A stretch of 64,000 nt of DNA from Geodermatophilus sp. TF02-6. Its GTDB lineage: Bacteria > Actinomycetota > Actinomycetes > Mycobacteriales > Geodermatophilaceae. Made by a program: the position numbers and the translations under genes. The first letter of the stretch is position 1. Each line of letters begins with the position of its first letter. Below are positions 7,937 through 17,609 of the stretch, in pieces. The stretch lies in the NCBI RefSeq assembly GCF_003319115.1, contig NZ_QOHF01000022.1, positions 1 through 64,000 on the forward strand, in the 5' to 3' direction. The notes beneath the pieces are model-generated. The model made no database searches and had not been told where the DNA came from. It saw only the letters and a list, made by a program, of their open reading frames with translations.

Positions 7937-8715
7937 CGGCCTCCGTCCGTCGTCACCCGGGGCTGGTCGATGCGGTACCCGCCGCGGGGTGGCTCGCCCG
8001 TGTCCTCGGGGTGGTGGTGGCCGCCGGCCCCGGCCCCGGCGCCGGCGAGCGGCCCGTCGTAGCCGATCCGGCCGTGGTCGACGACGACGGCCCGGGTCAG
8101 GACGCCGGCCAGCGGGCCGGTCTCGTGGGTGATGACGAGCAGGGTGGTGCCGGTCGCCGAGACGTCGGCCAGGACGGCGGCGAGGGCGTCCTGGCTGGCG
8201 GCGTCCACCCCGGCGGTGGGCTCGTCCATGACCAGCAGCTCCGGCTCCGCGGCCAGGGCCCGGGCGACCAGCACCCGCCGCTGCTGCCCGCCGGAGAGCG
8301 AGGCGACCGGGTCGCAGAGGCGGTCGGCCAGCCCGACGGCGGCCACCGCGTCGGCGACCGCGGCCCGGTCGGCCGGGCGCAGCCGCCGGAACGAGCCCAG
8401 CCGGGCCAGCCGGCCGACGCCGACCACCTCCCGCACGGTGGCCGGGACGGCGCCGCTCACCGTGTGCCGCTGCGGCACGTAGCCGACCCGGCCGCGCTCG
8501 CGCAGCCGCCCGACCGGCGCGCCGAGCACCTCGACCTCGCCGCCGAGCACCGCCGCCAGCCCCAGCAGACCGCGGGCCAGCGTGGTCTTGCCCGACCCGT
8601 TGGAGCCCAGGACGGCGACCGCCTCGCCGGAGCGCACGGTGAGGTCGACTCCCTGGACGACCGCCGTGTCGCCGTAGCCGATGCGGGCGTCCCGGAGGTG
8701 GATGGCGGGGATCAC
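7933..8715 (-). CDS. znuC: zinc ABC transporter ATP-binding protein ZnuC
   Basis: 260 residues with Walker [11 protein letters not shown]-loop VPQRH, signature LSGGQQRR, Walker [13 protein letters not shown] and the switch His in VITHE. The C-terminus has a short [14 protein letters not shown] stretch, again His-rich. GTG start overlaps the znuA stop by four bases, and its own stop overlaps znuB, so the three genes are tightly coupled. Energises zinc import. Confidence 0.93.
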   Translation of the reverse strand: MIPAIHLRDARIGYGDTAVVQGVDLTVRSGEAVAVLGSNGSGKTTLARGLLGLAAVLGGEVEVLGAPVGRLRERGRVGYVPQRHTVSGAVPATVREVVGVGRLARLGSFRRLRPADRAAVADAVAAVGLADRLCDPVASLSGGQQRRVLVARALAAEPELLVMDEPTAGVDAASQDALAAVLADVSATGTTLLVITHETGPLAGVLTRAVVVDHGRIGYDGPLAGAGAGAGGHHHPEDTGEPPRGGYRIDQPRVTTDGGR

Positions 8716-9614
8716 GAGCAGGACTGTCCCTCCTGGAGCGTGGCCAGGTTCGCGCGCATCACCGAGAGGTAGTCGTCGCCGGGGGACGAGTCGCTCAGCG
8801 CCTCGATCGGGTCGAGGACGGCGGTGCGCGCCCCGGCCTCGGCGGCCACCGTCTCGGCCACCGCGGGGTCGACGAGGGTCTCGGTGTAGACCGTGGTGAC
8901 GCCCTTCTCCCGCACCAGCGTCGCGATGCGGGCGAGCTGCTCCGGGTCCGGCTCCTGCGACGGGCTCAACCCGCTGATGCCCACCATGTCGAAGCCGTAG
9001 CGGTCGGCGAGGTAGCCGAAGGCCTCGTGGCTGGTCACCAGCGTGTCGACGGCGCAGTTCGCCAGCCCCGCCCGCATCTCGCCGTCCAGGGCCTCGAGGT
9101 CGGCGCGCAGTGCGGCGGCGTTCTGCTCGTACGTGGCGGCGCCGTCGGGGTCCAGTTCGGTCAGCCGGCCGGCCAGCGCGTCGCCGACGGTGGCCAGCCG
9201 GGTGGGGTCGAGCCAGAAGTGCGGGTCCACCGGGTCGTCGCCGGTGTGCTGGCCTGGGGTGCGGATGAGGCCGGCGGCCGAGCCGACGTCCCAGGCGGAG
9301 TCGGCGGCCTCGTCGTCCGTGGCCTGGTCCAGGGCCGGCTGGAAGCCGGCCAGGTAGACGAGCAGGTCGGACCTGGCGACGGCGACGACGTCCCGGGGGG
9401 TGAGCTCCAGGTCGTGGGCCTCGGCGCCCGGCGGGGTGAGCGAGGAGACGCTGGCGCGGTCCCCGCCGACGCGCTCGGCCGCCCACTCCAGCGGGTAGAA
9501 GCCGGCGACGACGGTCAGGCCGGCCCCGCTCCCGCCCGGGCCGCCCGCGCCGCCGCACCCGGCCAGCAGGAGCGCGGCGGCCACGACCACGGCCGACCGC
9601 GTCAACCTGTTCAT
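8712..9614 (-). CDS. znuA: zinc-binding lipoprotein ZnuA
   Basis: 300 residues. Signal peptide with lipobox LLLAGC (residues about 16-21), then a cluster A-I solute-binding protein: metal-ligand His residues in [20 protein letters not shown] and [14 protein letters not shown], plus the acidic ligand region near the C-terminus. It captures Zn2+ (possibly Mn2+) and delivers it to ZnuB. ATG at 9614 lies at the edge of a Zur-box-like palindrome; an in-frame ATG at 9623 inside the palindrome is an alternative. No ribosome-binding site is visible, so a leaderless transcript is likely. Confidence 0.9.
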   Translation of the reverse strand: MNRLTRSAVVVAAALLLAGCGGAGGPGGSGAGLTVVAGFYPLEWAAERVGGDRASVSSLTPPGAEAHDLELTPRDVVAVARSDLLVYLAGFQPALDQATDDEAADSAWDVGSAAGLIRTPGQHTGDDPVDPHFWLDPTRLATVGDALAGRLTELDPDGAATYEQNAAALRADLEALDGEMRAGLANCAVDTLVTSHEAFGYLADRYGFDMVGISGLSPSQEPDPEQLARIATLVREKGVTTVYTETLVDPAVAETVAAEAGARTAVLDPIEALSDSSPGDDYLSVMRANLATLQEGQSCS

Positions 9615-9627
9615 GAGAATCATTCTC
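9615..9627. promoter_or_regulatory. Zur/Fur-box-like palindrome at znuA
   Basis: GAGAAT-C-ATTCTC, 6-bp arms around one base, resembling the TGATAATCATTATCA-type Zur/Fur box. It abuts the znuA start codon and would cover the -10 region and start point of a leaderless transcript. On the other side proA starts 60 bases away. Confidence 0.65.
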
Positions 9628-9673
9628 GCACGGCGGTCCGCGGCGGACGAGGGGTCGGCGACGGGTGCGCGCG

Positions 9674-9679
9674 TAGGCT
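9674..9679 (+). promoter_or_regulatory. -10 box of leaderless proA transcript
   Basis: TAGGCT, then 7 nt, then the GTG start of proA. Confidence 0.5.
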
Positions 9680-9686
9680 CGCGGGC

Positions 9687-10943
9687 GTGTCCGACGTCTC
9701 CGGCCTGCCGCTGATCGGGGCTCCGGCGCGGCGTGCCCGCGCCGCCGCCCGGGTGCTGCGCACCCTGCCCACCGACACCAAGGACGCCGCGCTGCGGGCG
9801 ATGGCCGACGCGCTGGTCGAGCGCACCGACGAGGTGCTCGCCGCCAACGCCGCCGACGTCGAGGCCGCCGCGGCCGACGGCACCTCCGCGGCCGTCCTCG
9901 ACCGGCTGCGGCTCGACCCCGCCCGGGTCGCCGGGGTGTCCGACGCGCTGCGCCAGCTGGTCGCGCTGCCCGACCCGGTCGGCGACGTCGTCCGCGGGTC
10001 GACGCTGCGGGGCGGGCTGCAGCTGCGGCAGGTGCGGGTGCCGCTCGGCGTGGTGGGCATCGTCTACGAGGCCCGGCCCAACGTGACCGTCGACGCGGCC
10101 GGCCTGTGCCTGAAGAGCGGCAACGCGGCCCTGCTGCGCGGGTCGGCATCGGCGTTCGGCACCAACACCGCGCTGGTCGCCGTCCTCACCGAGGCGGGGA
10201 CCAAGGCGGGCCTGCCGCAGGGCTTCGTCGAGCTGCTGCCCGCCGATCGGGCGTCGGTCGGCGAGCTGCTGGGCGCCCGCGGCGTCGTCGACGTGGTCAT
10301 CCCCCGGGGCGGGGCCTCGCTGATCCAGCGGGTGGTGCGCGAGGCGAGCGTCCCGGTCATCGAGACCGGCGAGGGCAACTGCCACGTCTACGTCGACGCC
10401 TCGGCCGACGCGGGCGTGGCCGAGGCGATCGTGCTCAACGCCAAGACCCACCGGGTGAGCGTGTGCAATGCCGCCGAGACGCTGCTGGTGCACCGCGACG
10501 TCCCGTTCCTGCCGCGGCTGCTGTCGGCGCTGGCCGACGCCGGCGTCACGCTGCACGGCGACGAGCGCGCGCGGGCCGCGCACGAGGCCGTCGTCCCCGC
10601 GACCGACGAGGACTGGGCCACCGAGTACCTGTCGATGGACATGGCCGTGCGCGTCGTCGACGACCTGCCCGCCGCGCTGGACCACATCGAGCGGTGGGGG
10701 AGCGGGCACTCGGAGGCGATCGTCGCCGACTCGGCGCGGGCGATCGCCGCATTCACCGCCGGGGTGGACGCCGCCGCGGTGCTGGTCAACGCCTCGACCC
10801 GGTTCACCGACGGCGGGGAGTTCGGCTTCGGCGCCGAGATCGGCATCTCCACCCAGAAGCTGCACGCCCGCGGTCCGCTCGGCCTGCCCGAGTTGACCTC
10901 GACCACCTACGTCGTCACCGGGAACGGCCACACCCGCCGCTGA
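9687..10943 (+). CDS. proA: gamma-glutamyl phosphate reductase
   Basis: 418 residues, aldehyde-dehydrogenase fold. Seen are the substrate-binding block [20 protein letters not shown], the catalytic Cys in [14 protein letters not shown], and the C-terminal [20 protein letters not shown] signature of ProA. Reduces gamma-glutamyl phosphate (made by ProB, encoded about 6 kb upstream) to glutamate semialdehyde. The GTG at 9687 directly follows a TANNNT box and there is no ribosome-binding site, consistent with leaderless translation. Confidence 0.96.
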   Translation: MSDVSGLPLIGAPARRARAAARVLRTLPTDTKDAALRAMADALVERTDEVLAANAADVEAAAADGTSAAVLDRLRLDPARVAGVSDALRQLVALPDPVGDVVRGSTLRGGLQLRQVRVPLGVVGIVYEARPNVTVDAAGLCLKSGNAALLRGSASAFGTNTALVAVLTEAGTKAGLPQGFVELLPADRASVGELLGARGVVDVVIPRGGASLIQRVVREASVPVIETGEGNCHVYVDASADAGVAEAIVLNAKTHRVSVCNAAETLLVHRDVPFLPRLLSALADAGVTLHGDERARAAHEAVVPATDEDWATEYLSMDMAVRVVDDLPAALDHIERWGSGHSEAIVADSARAIAAFTAGVDAAAVLVNASTRFTDGGEFGFGAEIGISTQKLHARGPLGLPELTSTTYVVTGNGHTRR

Positions 10944-10972
10944 TCTCCGTTCCCCCTCCCGACAGGAGCCGC

Positions 10973-11872
10973 ATGCCCCGCCCGCCGTCGCAGTCCCCGC
11001 AGTTCTCCTCGGTCGCCGACGTCGGCAAGCGGCTGTCCACCGCCGGGTACCTGCCCGACGCGCAGATCGCGACGACCGTCTTCCTCGCCGACCGGCTGGG
11101 CAAGCCGCTGCTGGTCGAGGGGCCGGCGGGCACCGGCAAGACCGAGCTGGCCAAGGCGCTGGCGACCGCCACCGGGTCGGAGCTGATCCGGCTGCAGTGC
11201 TACGAGGGGCTGGACGAGGCGCGGGCGCTGTACGAGTGGAACTACAAGAAGCAGCTGCTGCGCATCCAGGCCGCACAGGGGGGCGCCTCGGACGGGCGGA
11301 GCGCCGACTGGGGCACCGTCCACGACGACATCTTCGGCGAGGAGTTCCTGCTCTCCCGGCCCCTGCTGAGCGCGATCCGGCGCACCGACCCGACGGTGCT
11401 GCTGGTCGACGAGACCGACAAGGCCGACGTCGAGGTCGAGGGCCTGCTGCTGGAGGTGCTCAGCGACTTCCAGGTGACCATCCCCGAGCTCGGCACCGTC
11501 ACCGCCACCCGGCGGCCGATGGTGGTGCTCACCTCCAACGCCACCCGGGAGCTGTCCGAGGCGCTCAAGCGCAGGTGCCTGTACCTCGCGCTGGACTACC
11601 CCTCGGCCGAGCGGGAGCGGGAGATCGTGCTCTCCCGGGTGCCCGACCTCGCGGCCGGCCTGGCCGAGCAGCTGGTGCGCACCATCCGGGCGCTGCGGGC
11701 GCTGGAGCTGAAGAAGGCGCCGTCGATCTCCGAGACCCTCGACTGGGCGCAGACGCTGCTGGAGCTGGGGCTGGACACCCTGGACGAGACGGCGGTGCGC
11801 GCGACGCTGGGCGTGGTGCTCAAGCACGCCAGCGACCAGCAGCGGGCCGCGGCCGAGCTGCGGCTGAACTGA
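10973..11872 (+). CDS. MoxR-family AAA+ ATPase
   Basis: 299 residues: Walker [17 protein letters not shown], the MoxR-type YEWNYKKQLLRIQ segment, Walker B TVLLVDETDKAD, sensor 1 VVLTSNATRELSEALKRRCLY. It belongs to the CoxD-like subgroup that pairs with VWA-domain proteins to chaperone metal insertion or complex assembly. ACAGGAG precedes the ATG. Its stop overlaps the start of the VWA gene (ATGA), so the two are a functional pair; no cox structural genes are seen here, leaving the client unknown. Confidence 0.9.
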   Translation: MPRPPSQSPQFSSVADVGKRLSTAGYLPDAQIATTVFLADRLGKPLLVEGPAGTGKTELAKALATATGSELIRLQCYEGLDEARALYEWNYKKQLLRIQAAQGGASDGRSADWGTVHDDIFGEEFLLSRPLLSAIRRTDPTVLLVDETDKADVEVEGLLLEVLSDFQVTIPELGTVTATRRPMVVLTSNATRELSEALKRRCLYLALDYPSAEREREIVLSRVPDLAAGLAEQLVRTIRALRALELKKAPSISETLDWAQTLLELGLDTLDETAVRATLGVVLKHASDQQRAAAELRLN

Positions 11873-13290
11873 TGACCGCGTCCGTTCCTGCCGAACCCGG
11901 TGGGCTGGCCGGCCACCTGGACGGGTTCGTCCGCGCGGTGCGGGCGGCCGGCATCCCGGTCGGGATCAGCCAGGCCGTGGACGCCGCCGAGATCCTCACC
12001 GTGGTCGACCTGCTCGACCGCGAGCAGCTGCGGCACGGGCTGGCGGCGGTGCTGCTGCAACGGGCGGCGCAGCAGCCAGCCTACGACGTGCTGTTCGACC
12101 TGTGGTGGCCGCTGGGCGACCGGCCGACCGAGCCCGCGGACCCCGACGAGCCCGCCGGGGAGCCGGGGGAGTCCACCCTGGACCTGCCCGACGGGGCCGA
12201 CCTGACCGAGCTGATGCGCGCGGAGCTGGCCCGGCTGCTGCTCGACGGCGACGAGGAGGCGCTGCGCCGCTTCGCCCGGGCGGCGGTGGACCGACTGGGC
12301 CGGACGGCGCCGTCGCCGTCCGGCCAGTCGTTCTTCAGCTACCGGGTCGTGCGGGCGCTCTCGCCGGACACGCTGGTCGCGCAGCTGCTCGCCGGGCTGC
12401 TCGGCGACGCCGAGCGAGGCGGGCTGGCCGAGCAGGTCGCCAGGCAGACGGTGCGGGAGCGGCTGGCGGCCTTCCGGGCAGCGGTGGAGGCCGAGGTCCG
12501 CCGGCGGACGGCGGCCGAGCGGGGCCGGGACACGGTCGCGAGGAGCGCGGTGCGCCCGCTGGCCGACCAGGTCGACTTCCTCCGCGCCAACCAGGCCGAC
12601 CTCGCCGAGCTGCGCCGGACCGTGGCCCCGCTGGCCCGCCGACTGGCGGTGCGGCTGTCGGCGCGGCGCCGGCTGGGCCGCGAGGGGCGGCTGGACTTCC
12701 GCCGGACCGTCCGGGCGTCGCTGGGCACCGGGGGCGTGCCGGTGGTGACCCACCACCGCCCGCGCGCGGTGCACAAGCCGGAGCTGGTGGTGCTCTGCGA
12801 CGTGAGCGGCTCGGTGGCCGGGTTCAGCCACTTCACGCTGATGCTGACCCAGGCGCTGCGCGAGCACTTCTCCGGCGTGCGAGCCTTCGCCTTCGTCGAC
12901 TCCACCGACGAGGTGACCCGCTTCTTCCGGCCGGGCGCCGACGTCGCCGACGCCGTGGCGCGGATCGGTCGGGAGGCCGACGTCGTCGGCTTCGACGGGC
13001 ACAGCGACTACGGCGCCGCCCTCGAGGTGTTCGCCGACCGGTGGCCGGGCGCGGTGGGGCCCAAGACGTCGCTGCTGGTGCTCGGCGACGGGCGCACCAA
13101 CCACCGGCAGCCCGGGCTGCCGGTGCTGGCCGACCTGGTCCGCCGCGCCCGGTCGGCGCACTGGCTCAACCCCGAGCCCCGCCGGCTGTGGGGGAGCGGG
13201 GACTCCGCGGCCCACCGCTACGGCGAGGTGGTCGACATGGTCGAGTGCCGCAACGCCGCCCAGCTGGCGGACTTCGTCACGACCCTCTGA
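11872..13290 (+). CDS. CoxE-like von Willebrand factor A domain protein
   Basis: 472 residues. The N-terminal half (1-270) is helical with acidic and Pro-rich linkers. The C-terminal VWA domain has the MIDAS motif CDVSGSVAGFS and later FVDSTDE and GDGRTN. This is the standard partner of MoxR/CoxD ATPases; the pair assists assembly or activation of a target enzyme in the cytoplasm. Start ATG overlaps the MoxR stop by one base, implying translational coupling. Target not deducible. Confidence 0.85.
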   Translation: MTASVPAEPGGLAGHLDGFVRAVRAAGIPVGISQAVDAAEILTVVDLLDREQLRHGLAAVLLQRAAQQPAYDVLFDLWWPLGDRPTEPADPDEPAGEPGESTLDLPDGADLTELMRAELARLLLDGDEEALRRFARAAVDRLGRTAPSPSGQSFFSYRVVRALSPDTLVAQLLAGLLGDAERGGLAEQVARQTVRERLAAFRAAVEAEVRRRTAAERGRDTVARSAVRPLADQVDFLRANQADLAELRRTVAPLARRLAVRLSARRRLGREGRLDFRRTVRASLGTGGVPVVTHHRPRAVHKPELVVLCDVSGSVAGFSHFTLMLTQALREHFSGVRAFAFVDSTDEVTRFFRPGADVADAVARIGREADVVGFDGHSDYGAALEVFADRWPGAVGPKTSLLVLGDGRTNHRQPGLPVLADLVRRARSAHWLNPEPRRLWGSGDSAAHRYGEVVDMVECRNAAQLADFVTTL

Positions 13291-13340
13291 CACCTCTGAC
13301 CCCTGCCGCCGGCCCCGGTGCCGCCCGGGCCAACGAGTCA

Positions 13341-13443
13341 GTCGACCGGGCGCCGTGTCGACGGAGCGCCGTGGTCGACCGGCCACCGTGTCGACCGGCC
13401 ATCGTGTCGACCGGCCACCGTGTCGACCGGCCACCGTGTCGAC
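13341..13443. repeat. 16-bp tandem repeat, six copies
   Basis: Unit GTCGACCGGCCACCGT occurs at 13374, 13390, 13406 and 13422 (one base change in the second). Two more diverged copies lie at 13341 and 13357, plus a partial copy at 13438. Each unit carries the palindrome GTCGAC. It fills the gap between the VWA gene and the DUF4352 gene, in a 279-base stretch otherwise without a gene. Confidence 0.9.
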
Positions 13444-13569
13444 ACGGCCGTCCGGGCGCCCCCGGCCGGTCACCCGAACGGGTCGGCAGGCTCGCCCGGC
13501 CCCGCTCCCCGAGGACAGGATGGCCGGGACGGCGGTGCGGGACCCGCTGCCCACCAGGGAGGACGACGC

Positions 13570-14364
13570 GTGACGGGGAACCGTGGAGAAGGTCGGCCGG
13601 CAGGCTCCGAGGGGCAGTCGGGGAGCGCCCACCCGTCACCGCCTCCGTTTCCCGACGGGCCCGGCTCGTACCCGTCCTCCAGCCGCGCGTTCCTCGGGCA
13701 GCTGCCTCCGCCGGCCGCCCCGGTCCCGCGGGGGCGCCGGGTGCCGCCGGCGTCGGTGGTCGTGCCGGTCCTCGGCGTCGTCGCCGCGCTCGCGGCGGTC
13801 GTCGCCTCGGTCGTCGTGCTCGTGCAGTCGCCACCCGACCCGGTCGCGGCGGCGCCGACCGGTGCCCCGGCCACTGAGCAATCGGCCGGCCGCCTGCCGT
13901 CGCCGTCCCCGACGGCTCCGGCGCCGGGTGCGGGGTCTGCGCCGTCGACGCCGGTCCCGCTGGGGACGCCGGCGCGCGTCGGCGACTACGAGGTCGCGGT
14001 CACGGCGGTCATCCTGGACGGCGACGCGATCGTGGCCGGCGCGAACGAGTTCAACGAGCCGCCGACGGGGCGCTACGTCGTCGTCGAGGCCACGGCCCGG
14101 TACGTCGGCACCGACGAGGGCAACCCGTTCTGGGATCTCTCCTACGTCTTCACCGGCACCGACGCCCGCCAGTACAGCGACTCCGACTGCTCGGCCCTGC
14201 TGCCCGACGACGCGGTCGACGCCCCGACCCTGGACCCGGGCGGGTCGGCGTCCTTCCAGGTGTGCATGGACGTGCCGCCGACGGCGATCGATGGCGGGCA
14301 GCTGTTCATCGAGCCGCTCGTCGCGGGCAACCCCGACGAGCGGGTGTTCTTCAGCACCCGCTGA
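13570..14364 (+). CDS. membrane-anchored DUF4352-type extracellular protein
   Basis: 264 residues. Residues 1-55 are a Pro/Ser-rich cytoplasmic segment; one transmembrane helix spans about VVVPVLGVVAALAAVVASVV (57-76). A Pro/Ala/Ser linker follows, then a C-terminal beta-sandwich (about 130-264) with GRYVVVEATARYVGTDEG and two Cys that could form a disulfide. This fits DUF4352/telokin-like domains found on the outside of Gram-positive cells; function unknown. GTG at 13570 is preceded by AGGGAGGA. Monocistronic, preceded by the 16-bp tandem repeat. Confidence 0.7.
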   Translation: MTGNRGEGRPAGSEGQSGSAHPSPPPFPDGPGSYPSSSRAFLGQLPPPAAPVPRGRRVPPASVVVPVLGVVAALAAVVASVVVLVQSPPDPVAAAPTGAPATEQSAGRLPSPSPTAPAPGAGSAPSTPVPLGTPARVGDYEVAVTAVILDGDAIVAGANEFNEPPTGRYVVVEATARYVGTDEGNPFWDLSYVFTGTDARQYSDSDCSALLPDDAVDAPTLDPGGSASFQVCMDVPPTAIDGGQLFIEPLVAGNPDERVFFSTR

Positions 14365-14415
14365 CCGGGCCGGTCCGGGCCCCGGACCTCGGGGCCGGGC
14401 CCGGGGCGGCCCGGA

Positions 14416-14421
14416 TAGGCT
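14416..14421 (+). promoter_or_regulatory. -10 box of leaderless nadD-rsfS-gpm transcript
   Basis: TAGGCT, 6 nt, then GTG of nadD at 14428. Confidence 0.5.
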
Positions 14422-14427
14422 CGATCG

Positions 14428-15171
14428 GTGACGGGTCGGCGGGTCGGGGTGATGGGCGGGACGTTCGATCCCGTCCACCACGGGCACCTGGTGGCGGCGA
14501 GCGAGGTCGCCGTGCTGTTCGGCCTGGACGAGGTCGTGTTCGTGCCGACCGGCCAGCCGTGGCAGAAGAGCGACCGGGACGTGGCCCCGGCCGAGGACCG
14601 CTACCTGATGACCGTCATCGCCACCGCCTCCAACCCGCGCTTCTCGGTCAGCCGGGTCGACATCGACCGCGGCGGGCCCACGTACACCATCGACACGCTC
14701 ACCGACCTGCAGCGACAGCGGCCCGGCGACGAGATGTTCTTCATCACCGGCGCCGATGCGCTGTCGCAGATCCTGAGCTGGCGGGACAGCGACCGCTTCT
14801 TCGAGCTGGCGCACTTCATCGGCGTCACCCGGCCCGGTTTCGACCTGGGCGCCGCCCACCTGCCGGACGGGGTGGTCAGCCTGGTCGAGGTGCCCGCGCT
14901 GGCGATCAGCTCCAGCGACTGCCGGGAACGGGTCGGCCGCGGCATGCCGGTCTGGTACCTGGTGCCCGACGGCGTCGTGCAGTACATCGAGAAGCGCGGG
15001 CTCTACCGCTCGCCCACCGGCGCCCGTGCCGTGGCAGGCGAGGACGCCCGCCGCGGCGGCGCGCCCCCGTCCGGGGACCGGCCCACCTACGACCGGCCGC
15101 CGGCGACGGCTCCCCGACCCGACGGTCCTCCCGAACCACCCTCCCCCGACCTCCAGGAGGTACCCCGATGA
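14428..15171 (+). CDS. nadD: nicotinate-nucleotide adenylyltransferase
   Basis: 247 residues. Nucleotidyltransferase motif [12 protein letters not shown] (GxxxPxHxxH), the [10 protein letters not shown] substrate loop and the C-terminal [10 protein letters not shown] (SxTxxR-type) motif. Forms nicotinic acid adenine dinucleotide in NAD synthesis. Residues after about 200 form a Pro/Arg-rich tail not typical of the catalytic core. Leaderless start; the stop overlaps rsfS by four bases. The nadD-rsfS-phosphatase order is conserved in actinobacteria. Confidence 0.95.
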   Translation: MTGRRVGVMGGTFDPVHHGHLVAASEVAVLFGLDEVVFVPTGQPWQKSDRDVAPAEDRYLMTVIATASNPRFSVSRVDIDRGGPTYTIDTLTDLQRQRPGDEMFFITGADALSQILSWRDSDRFFELAHFIGVTRPGFDLGAAHLPDGVVSLVEVPALAISSSDCRERVGRGMPVWYLVPDGVVQYIEKRGLYRSPTGARAVAGEDARRGGAPPSGDRPTYDRPPATAPRPDGPPEPPSPDLQEVPR

Positions 15172-15860
15172 CCGCCTCGCCGGAGGCGCGGGAGACCGCA
15201 CTGCTGGCGGCCCAGGCCGCCGCGGACAAGCTGGCGACGGACGTCTCCATCGTGGACGTCAGCGACCGGCTGGCCATCACCGATGCCTTCGTGCTGGCCG
15301 CGGCCCCCAACGAACGCCAGGTGCAGGCGATCGTCGACGAGGTGGAGGAGCGCCTGCGCCGGCGCGGGGTCAGGCCGGTGCGCCGGGAGGGGGTGGCCGA
15401 GGCGCGGTGGGTCCTGCTCGACTTCGTCGACGTCGTCGTCCACGTGCAGCACGCCGAGGAACGCGCCTACTACGCCCTCGAGCGGCTCTGGAAGGACTGC
15501 CCCACCATCCCCTTCGTCGACCGTGCCGCGCCCGCGGACCGCACCGGCGCCGACGGCCCGGTGGGCGGCAGCCGCGCGACGCTGTCGGCCGACGACGTCG
15601 ACCCGACGAGCGCGGACCCGACGCCGTTGGTCCCCGAACCCGCCGCCGACGTGCTCGCCGACGAGGACGTGGGCGCCGAGGGCGAGGTGCGGACCGACGA
15701 GACGCTCGCCGAGGACGGTGTGCTGGACGACGGTGTGCTGGACGACGGTGTGCCGGCCGACGACGAGGTCGCGCCGTCCGGTGCGGCGCCGGCGGCCGGG
15801 AGCACCCCGGCCGACGAGGATGTCGACGACCCGTCCTCCTCGGAGGCGACCGGCCGGTGA
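15168..15860 (+). CDS. rsfS: ribosome silencing factor RsfS
   Basis: 230 residues. The RsfS/Iojap core occupies about 1-125 ([59 protein letters not shown]). RsfS binds L14 and blocks subunit joining in stationary phase. An additional acidic tail of about 100 residues, including the repeat [18 protein letters not shown], is not part of the family core. CCAGGAGG precedes the ATG, which overlaps the nadD stop. Confidence 0.93.
   Translation: MTASPEARETALLAAQAAADKLATDVSIVDVSDRLAITDAFVLAAAPNERQVQAIVDEVEERLRRRGVRPVRREGVAEARWVLLDFVDVVVHVQHAEERAYYALERLWKDCPTIPFVDRAAPADRTGADGPVGGSRATLSADDVDPTSADPTPLVPEPAADVLADEDVGAEGEVRTDETLAEDGVLDDGVLDDGVPADDEVAPSGAAPAAGSTPADEDVDDPSSSEATGR
15714..15758. repeat. 15-bp tandem repeat inside rsfS
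   Basis: GACGGTGTGCTGGAC at 15714 and 15729 with a diverged third copy at 15744, in frame, encoding DGVLD repeats in the acidic tail of RsfS. Confidence 0.8.
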
Positions 15861-16594
15861 GCGGCGTTCGGTCGCTGCCCGTGTCCCGCCTGGTCCTCTG
15901 GCGACACGGGCGCACCGAGTGGAACGCCGCCGGGCGCTTCCAAGGACAGCTGGACCCGCCGCTGGACGACGAGGGACGCCGCCAGGCCGCACGGGCCGCC
16001 GCGCACCTGGCCGCCGACGGGCTGCTCCCCGAGGGCACCGTCGTGGTCTCCAGCGACCTCGTCCGGGCAGCCGAGACGGCGGCCGCGCTCACCCACGTCC
16101 TGGGCGTGCCGCTGCGGCTGGACCCACGCCTGCGCGAGGTGGGCATGGGCTCGTGGGAGGGGCTGACCCGCGAGGAGGTGGCCGACCGCCATCCCGAGCA
16201 GTACGCCGACTGGCTGGCCGGGCGGCCCATCCGCGGCCGGGGCGGCGAGGATCCGGCGCGGGTGCCGGTCCGCGCGGTCGCGGCGCTGGCCGAGCTGCCC
16301 GAGGCTCCGGCGGCCGTGGTGGTGACCCACGGCGGGACCTCCGCACGCCTCACCGAGGCCCTGCTGGGCCTGGGTCCGGAGCACCGTCGGGTGCTCGGCC
16401 CCCTCGGCAACTGCGCGTGGAGCGACCTGGGCGTGCAGAGCGACCGGTGGCGGTTGCTGAGGCACAACCACTCCGCGCCGGACGTGCCGGTCACCCCGGC
16501 GTCCGCAGCGCGCGGTGGGGGCCGGCCGGAGGCCGGCGCCAGCCCGGAGGAGGGGGCGTCGGCGCCGAGCCAGGACGCCGACGCCGTCCTGTGA
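15857..16594 (+). CDS. histidine phosphatase (phosphoglycerate-mutase family)
   Basis: 245 residues. Phosphohistidine motif LVLWRHGRTEWN, the SSDLVRAAETA block, the acid residue in LREVGMGSWEG and the second catalytic His in VVTHGGTSARL. The core ends near residue 205 and is followed by an Ala/Gly/Pro-rich tail. In related operons this gene is annotated as a GpmB-like or phosphatase gene; the substrate cannot be assigned. GTG start overlaps rsfS stop (GTGA). Confidence 0.88.
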   Translation: MSGVRSLPVSRLVLWRHGRTEWNAAGRFQGQLDPPLDDEGRRQAARAAAHLAADGLLPEGTVVVSSDLVRAAETAAALTHVLGVPLRLDPRLREVGMGSWEGLTREEVADRHPEQYADWLAGRPIRGRGGEDPARVPVRAVAALAELPEAPAAVVVTHGGTSARLTEALLGLGPEHRRVLGPLGNCAWSDLGVQSDRWRLLRHNHSAPDVPVTPASAARGGGRPEAGASPEEGASAPSQDADAVL

Positions 16595-16652
16595 CGTGGC
16601 CCGGGGCCGGCGCCGCCATGGGGAACCGGGACCGGCCCCGAGGGGCGGGGGC

Positions 16653-16658
16653 TAGCCT
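16653..16658 (+). promoter_or_regulatory. -10 box of leaderless degV transcript
   Basis: TAGCCT, 6 nt, then GTG at 16665. Confidence 0.5.
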
Positions 16659-16664
16659 CGCCGG

Positions 16665-17549
16665 GTGTCCGTTGCCGTGGTCACCGACTCCACGGCCTAC
16701 CTGCCTGCCCGGCTGGTCGAGCGGTACGCGATCGAGGTCGTGCCCCTCTACGTGGTCATGGCCGGTCGCTCCGGGCGCGAGGGTGCGGACATCGGGCCGG
16801 CCGACGTGGCCCGTGACCTGACCGCACGGGGCCATCGCGTCTCCACCTCGCGGCCCACCCCCGGCGACTTCGTCGGCGCCTACCGGCGGCGGCTGGCCGC
16901 CGGGGCCGAGCGGATCGTCTCGGTGCACCTGTCCGCCGAGCTGTCCGGGACCGTGGACGCCGCGCGGCTGGCCGCGGCGCAGGTGGGCGAGCACGTCGTG
17001 ACGGTCATCGACTCCCGGTCGGCGGCCATGGGCAACGGGTTCGCCGTGCTGGCGGCCGCCCGTGCGGCCGCGGCCGGGGCGGACGCGGCCGCCGCCGCCC
17101 GGGCCGCTCGGGACACCGCGGCGCGGACCCGGACGCTGTTCGTCGTGGACACCCTCGACCACCTCCGCCACGGCGGGCGGATCGGCGCGGCCGCCTCGCT
17201 GATCGGCACCGCCCTGGCGGTCAAGCCGGTGCTGCACGTGGCCGAGGGGCGGGTCGTTCCGCTGGAGAAGGTCCGGACCTCCGCCCGGGCGCTGGCCCGG
17301 CTGGTGCAGCGCGGCGTCGAGGCGGCCGGCGACGGGCCGGTGATGGTGGCCGTCCACCACCTGGCCGCGCCGGAGCGGGCCGAGCGGCTGGCCGCCGACC
17401 TCGAGGAGCGGATCCCCGGGCTGCACGAGCTGTACGTCAGCGAGCTCGGCGCCGCGGTCGGTGCCCACGTCGGCCCCGGCGCGGTGGGCCTGGTCGTGGC
17501 CCCGGCCGGGGCTGCGGAGGCGCAGCAGCCGGACCCGGGGACGCGCTGA
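16665..17549 (+). CDS. DegV-family fatty-acid-binding protein
   Basis: 294 residues starting VSVAVVTDSTAYLP, the DegV signature, with TSRPTPGDF and HLSAELSGT in the first domain and DTLDHLRHGGRIG plus ALAVKPVLHV in the second. DegV/FakB proteins hold a fatty acid for phosphorylation by FakA-like kinases; no fakA is seen adjacent. Single-gene unit with a leaderless start, between the nadD operon and comEA. Confidence 0.9.
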   Translation: MSVAVVTDSTAYLPARLVERYAIEVVPLYVVMAGRSGREGADIGPADVARDLTARGHRVSTSRPTPGDFVGAYRRRLAAGAERIVSVHLSAELSGTVDAARLAAAQVGEHVVTVIDSRSAAMGNGFAVLAAARAAAAGADAAAAARAARDTAARTRTLFVVDTLDHLRHGGRIGAAASLIGTALAVKPVLHVAEGRVVPLEKVRTSARALARLVQRGVEAAGDGPVMVAVHHLAAPERAERLAADLEERIPGLHELYVSELGAAVGAHVGPGAVGLVVAPAGAAEAQQPDPGTR

Positions 17550-17609
17550 GAGGCGAGACGGACGAGGCACCGGGGCAGCCTGCCTCCCCGTGCGGCCACG
17601 GGTCTGCGG

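Noticed and set aside
8712-11276. 854-codon reverse-strand frame running from znuA across proA
   Set aside because: Only the znuA part (from 9614 down) is protein-like; the rest is antisense to proA and the MoxR gene.
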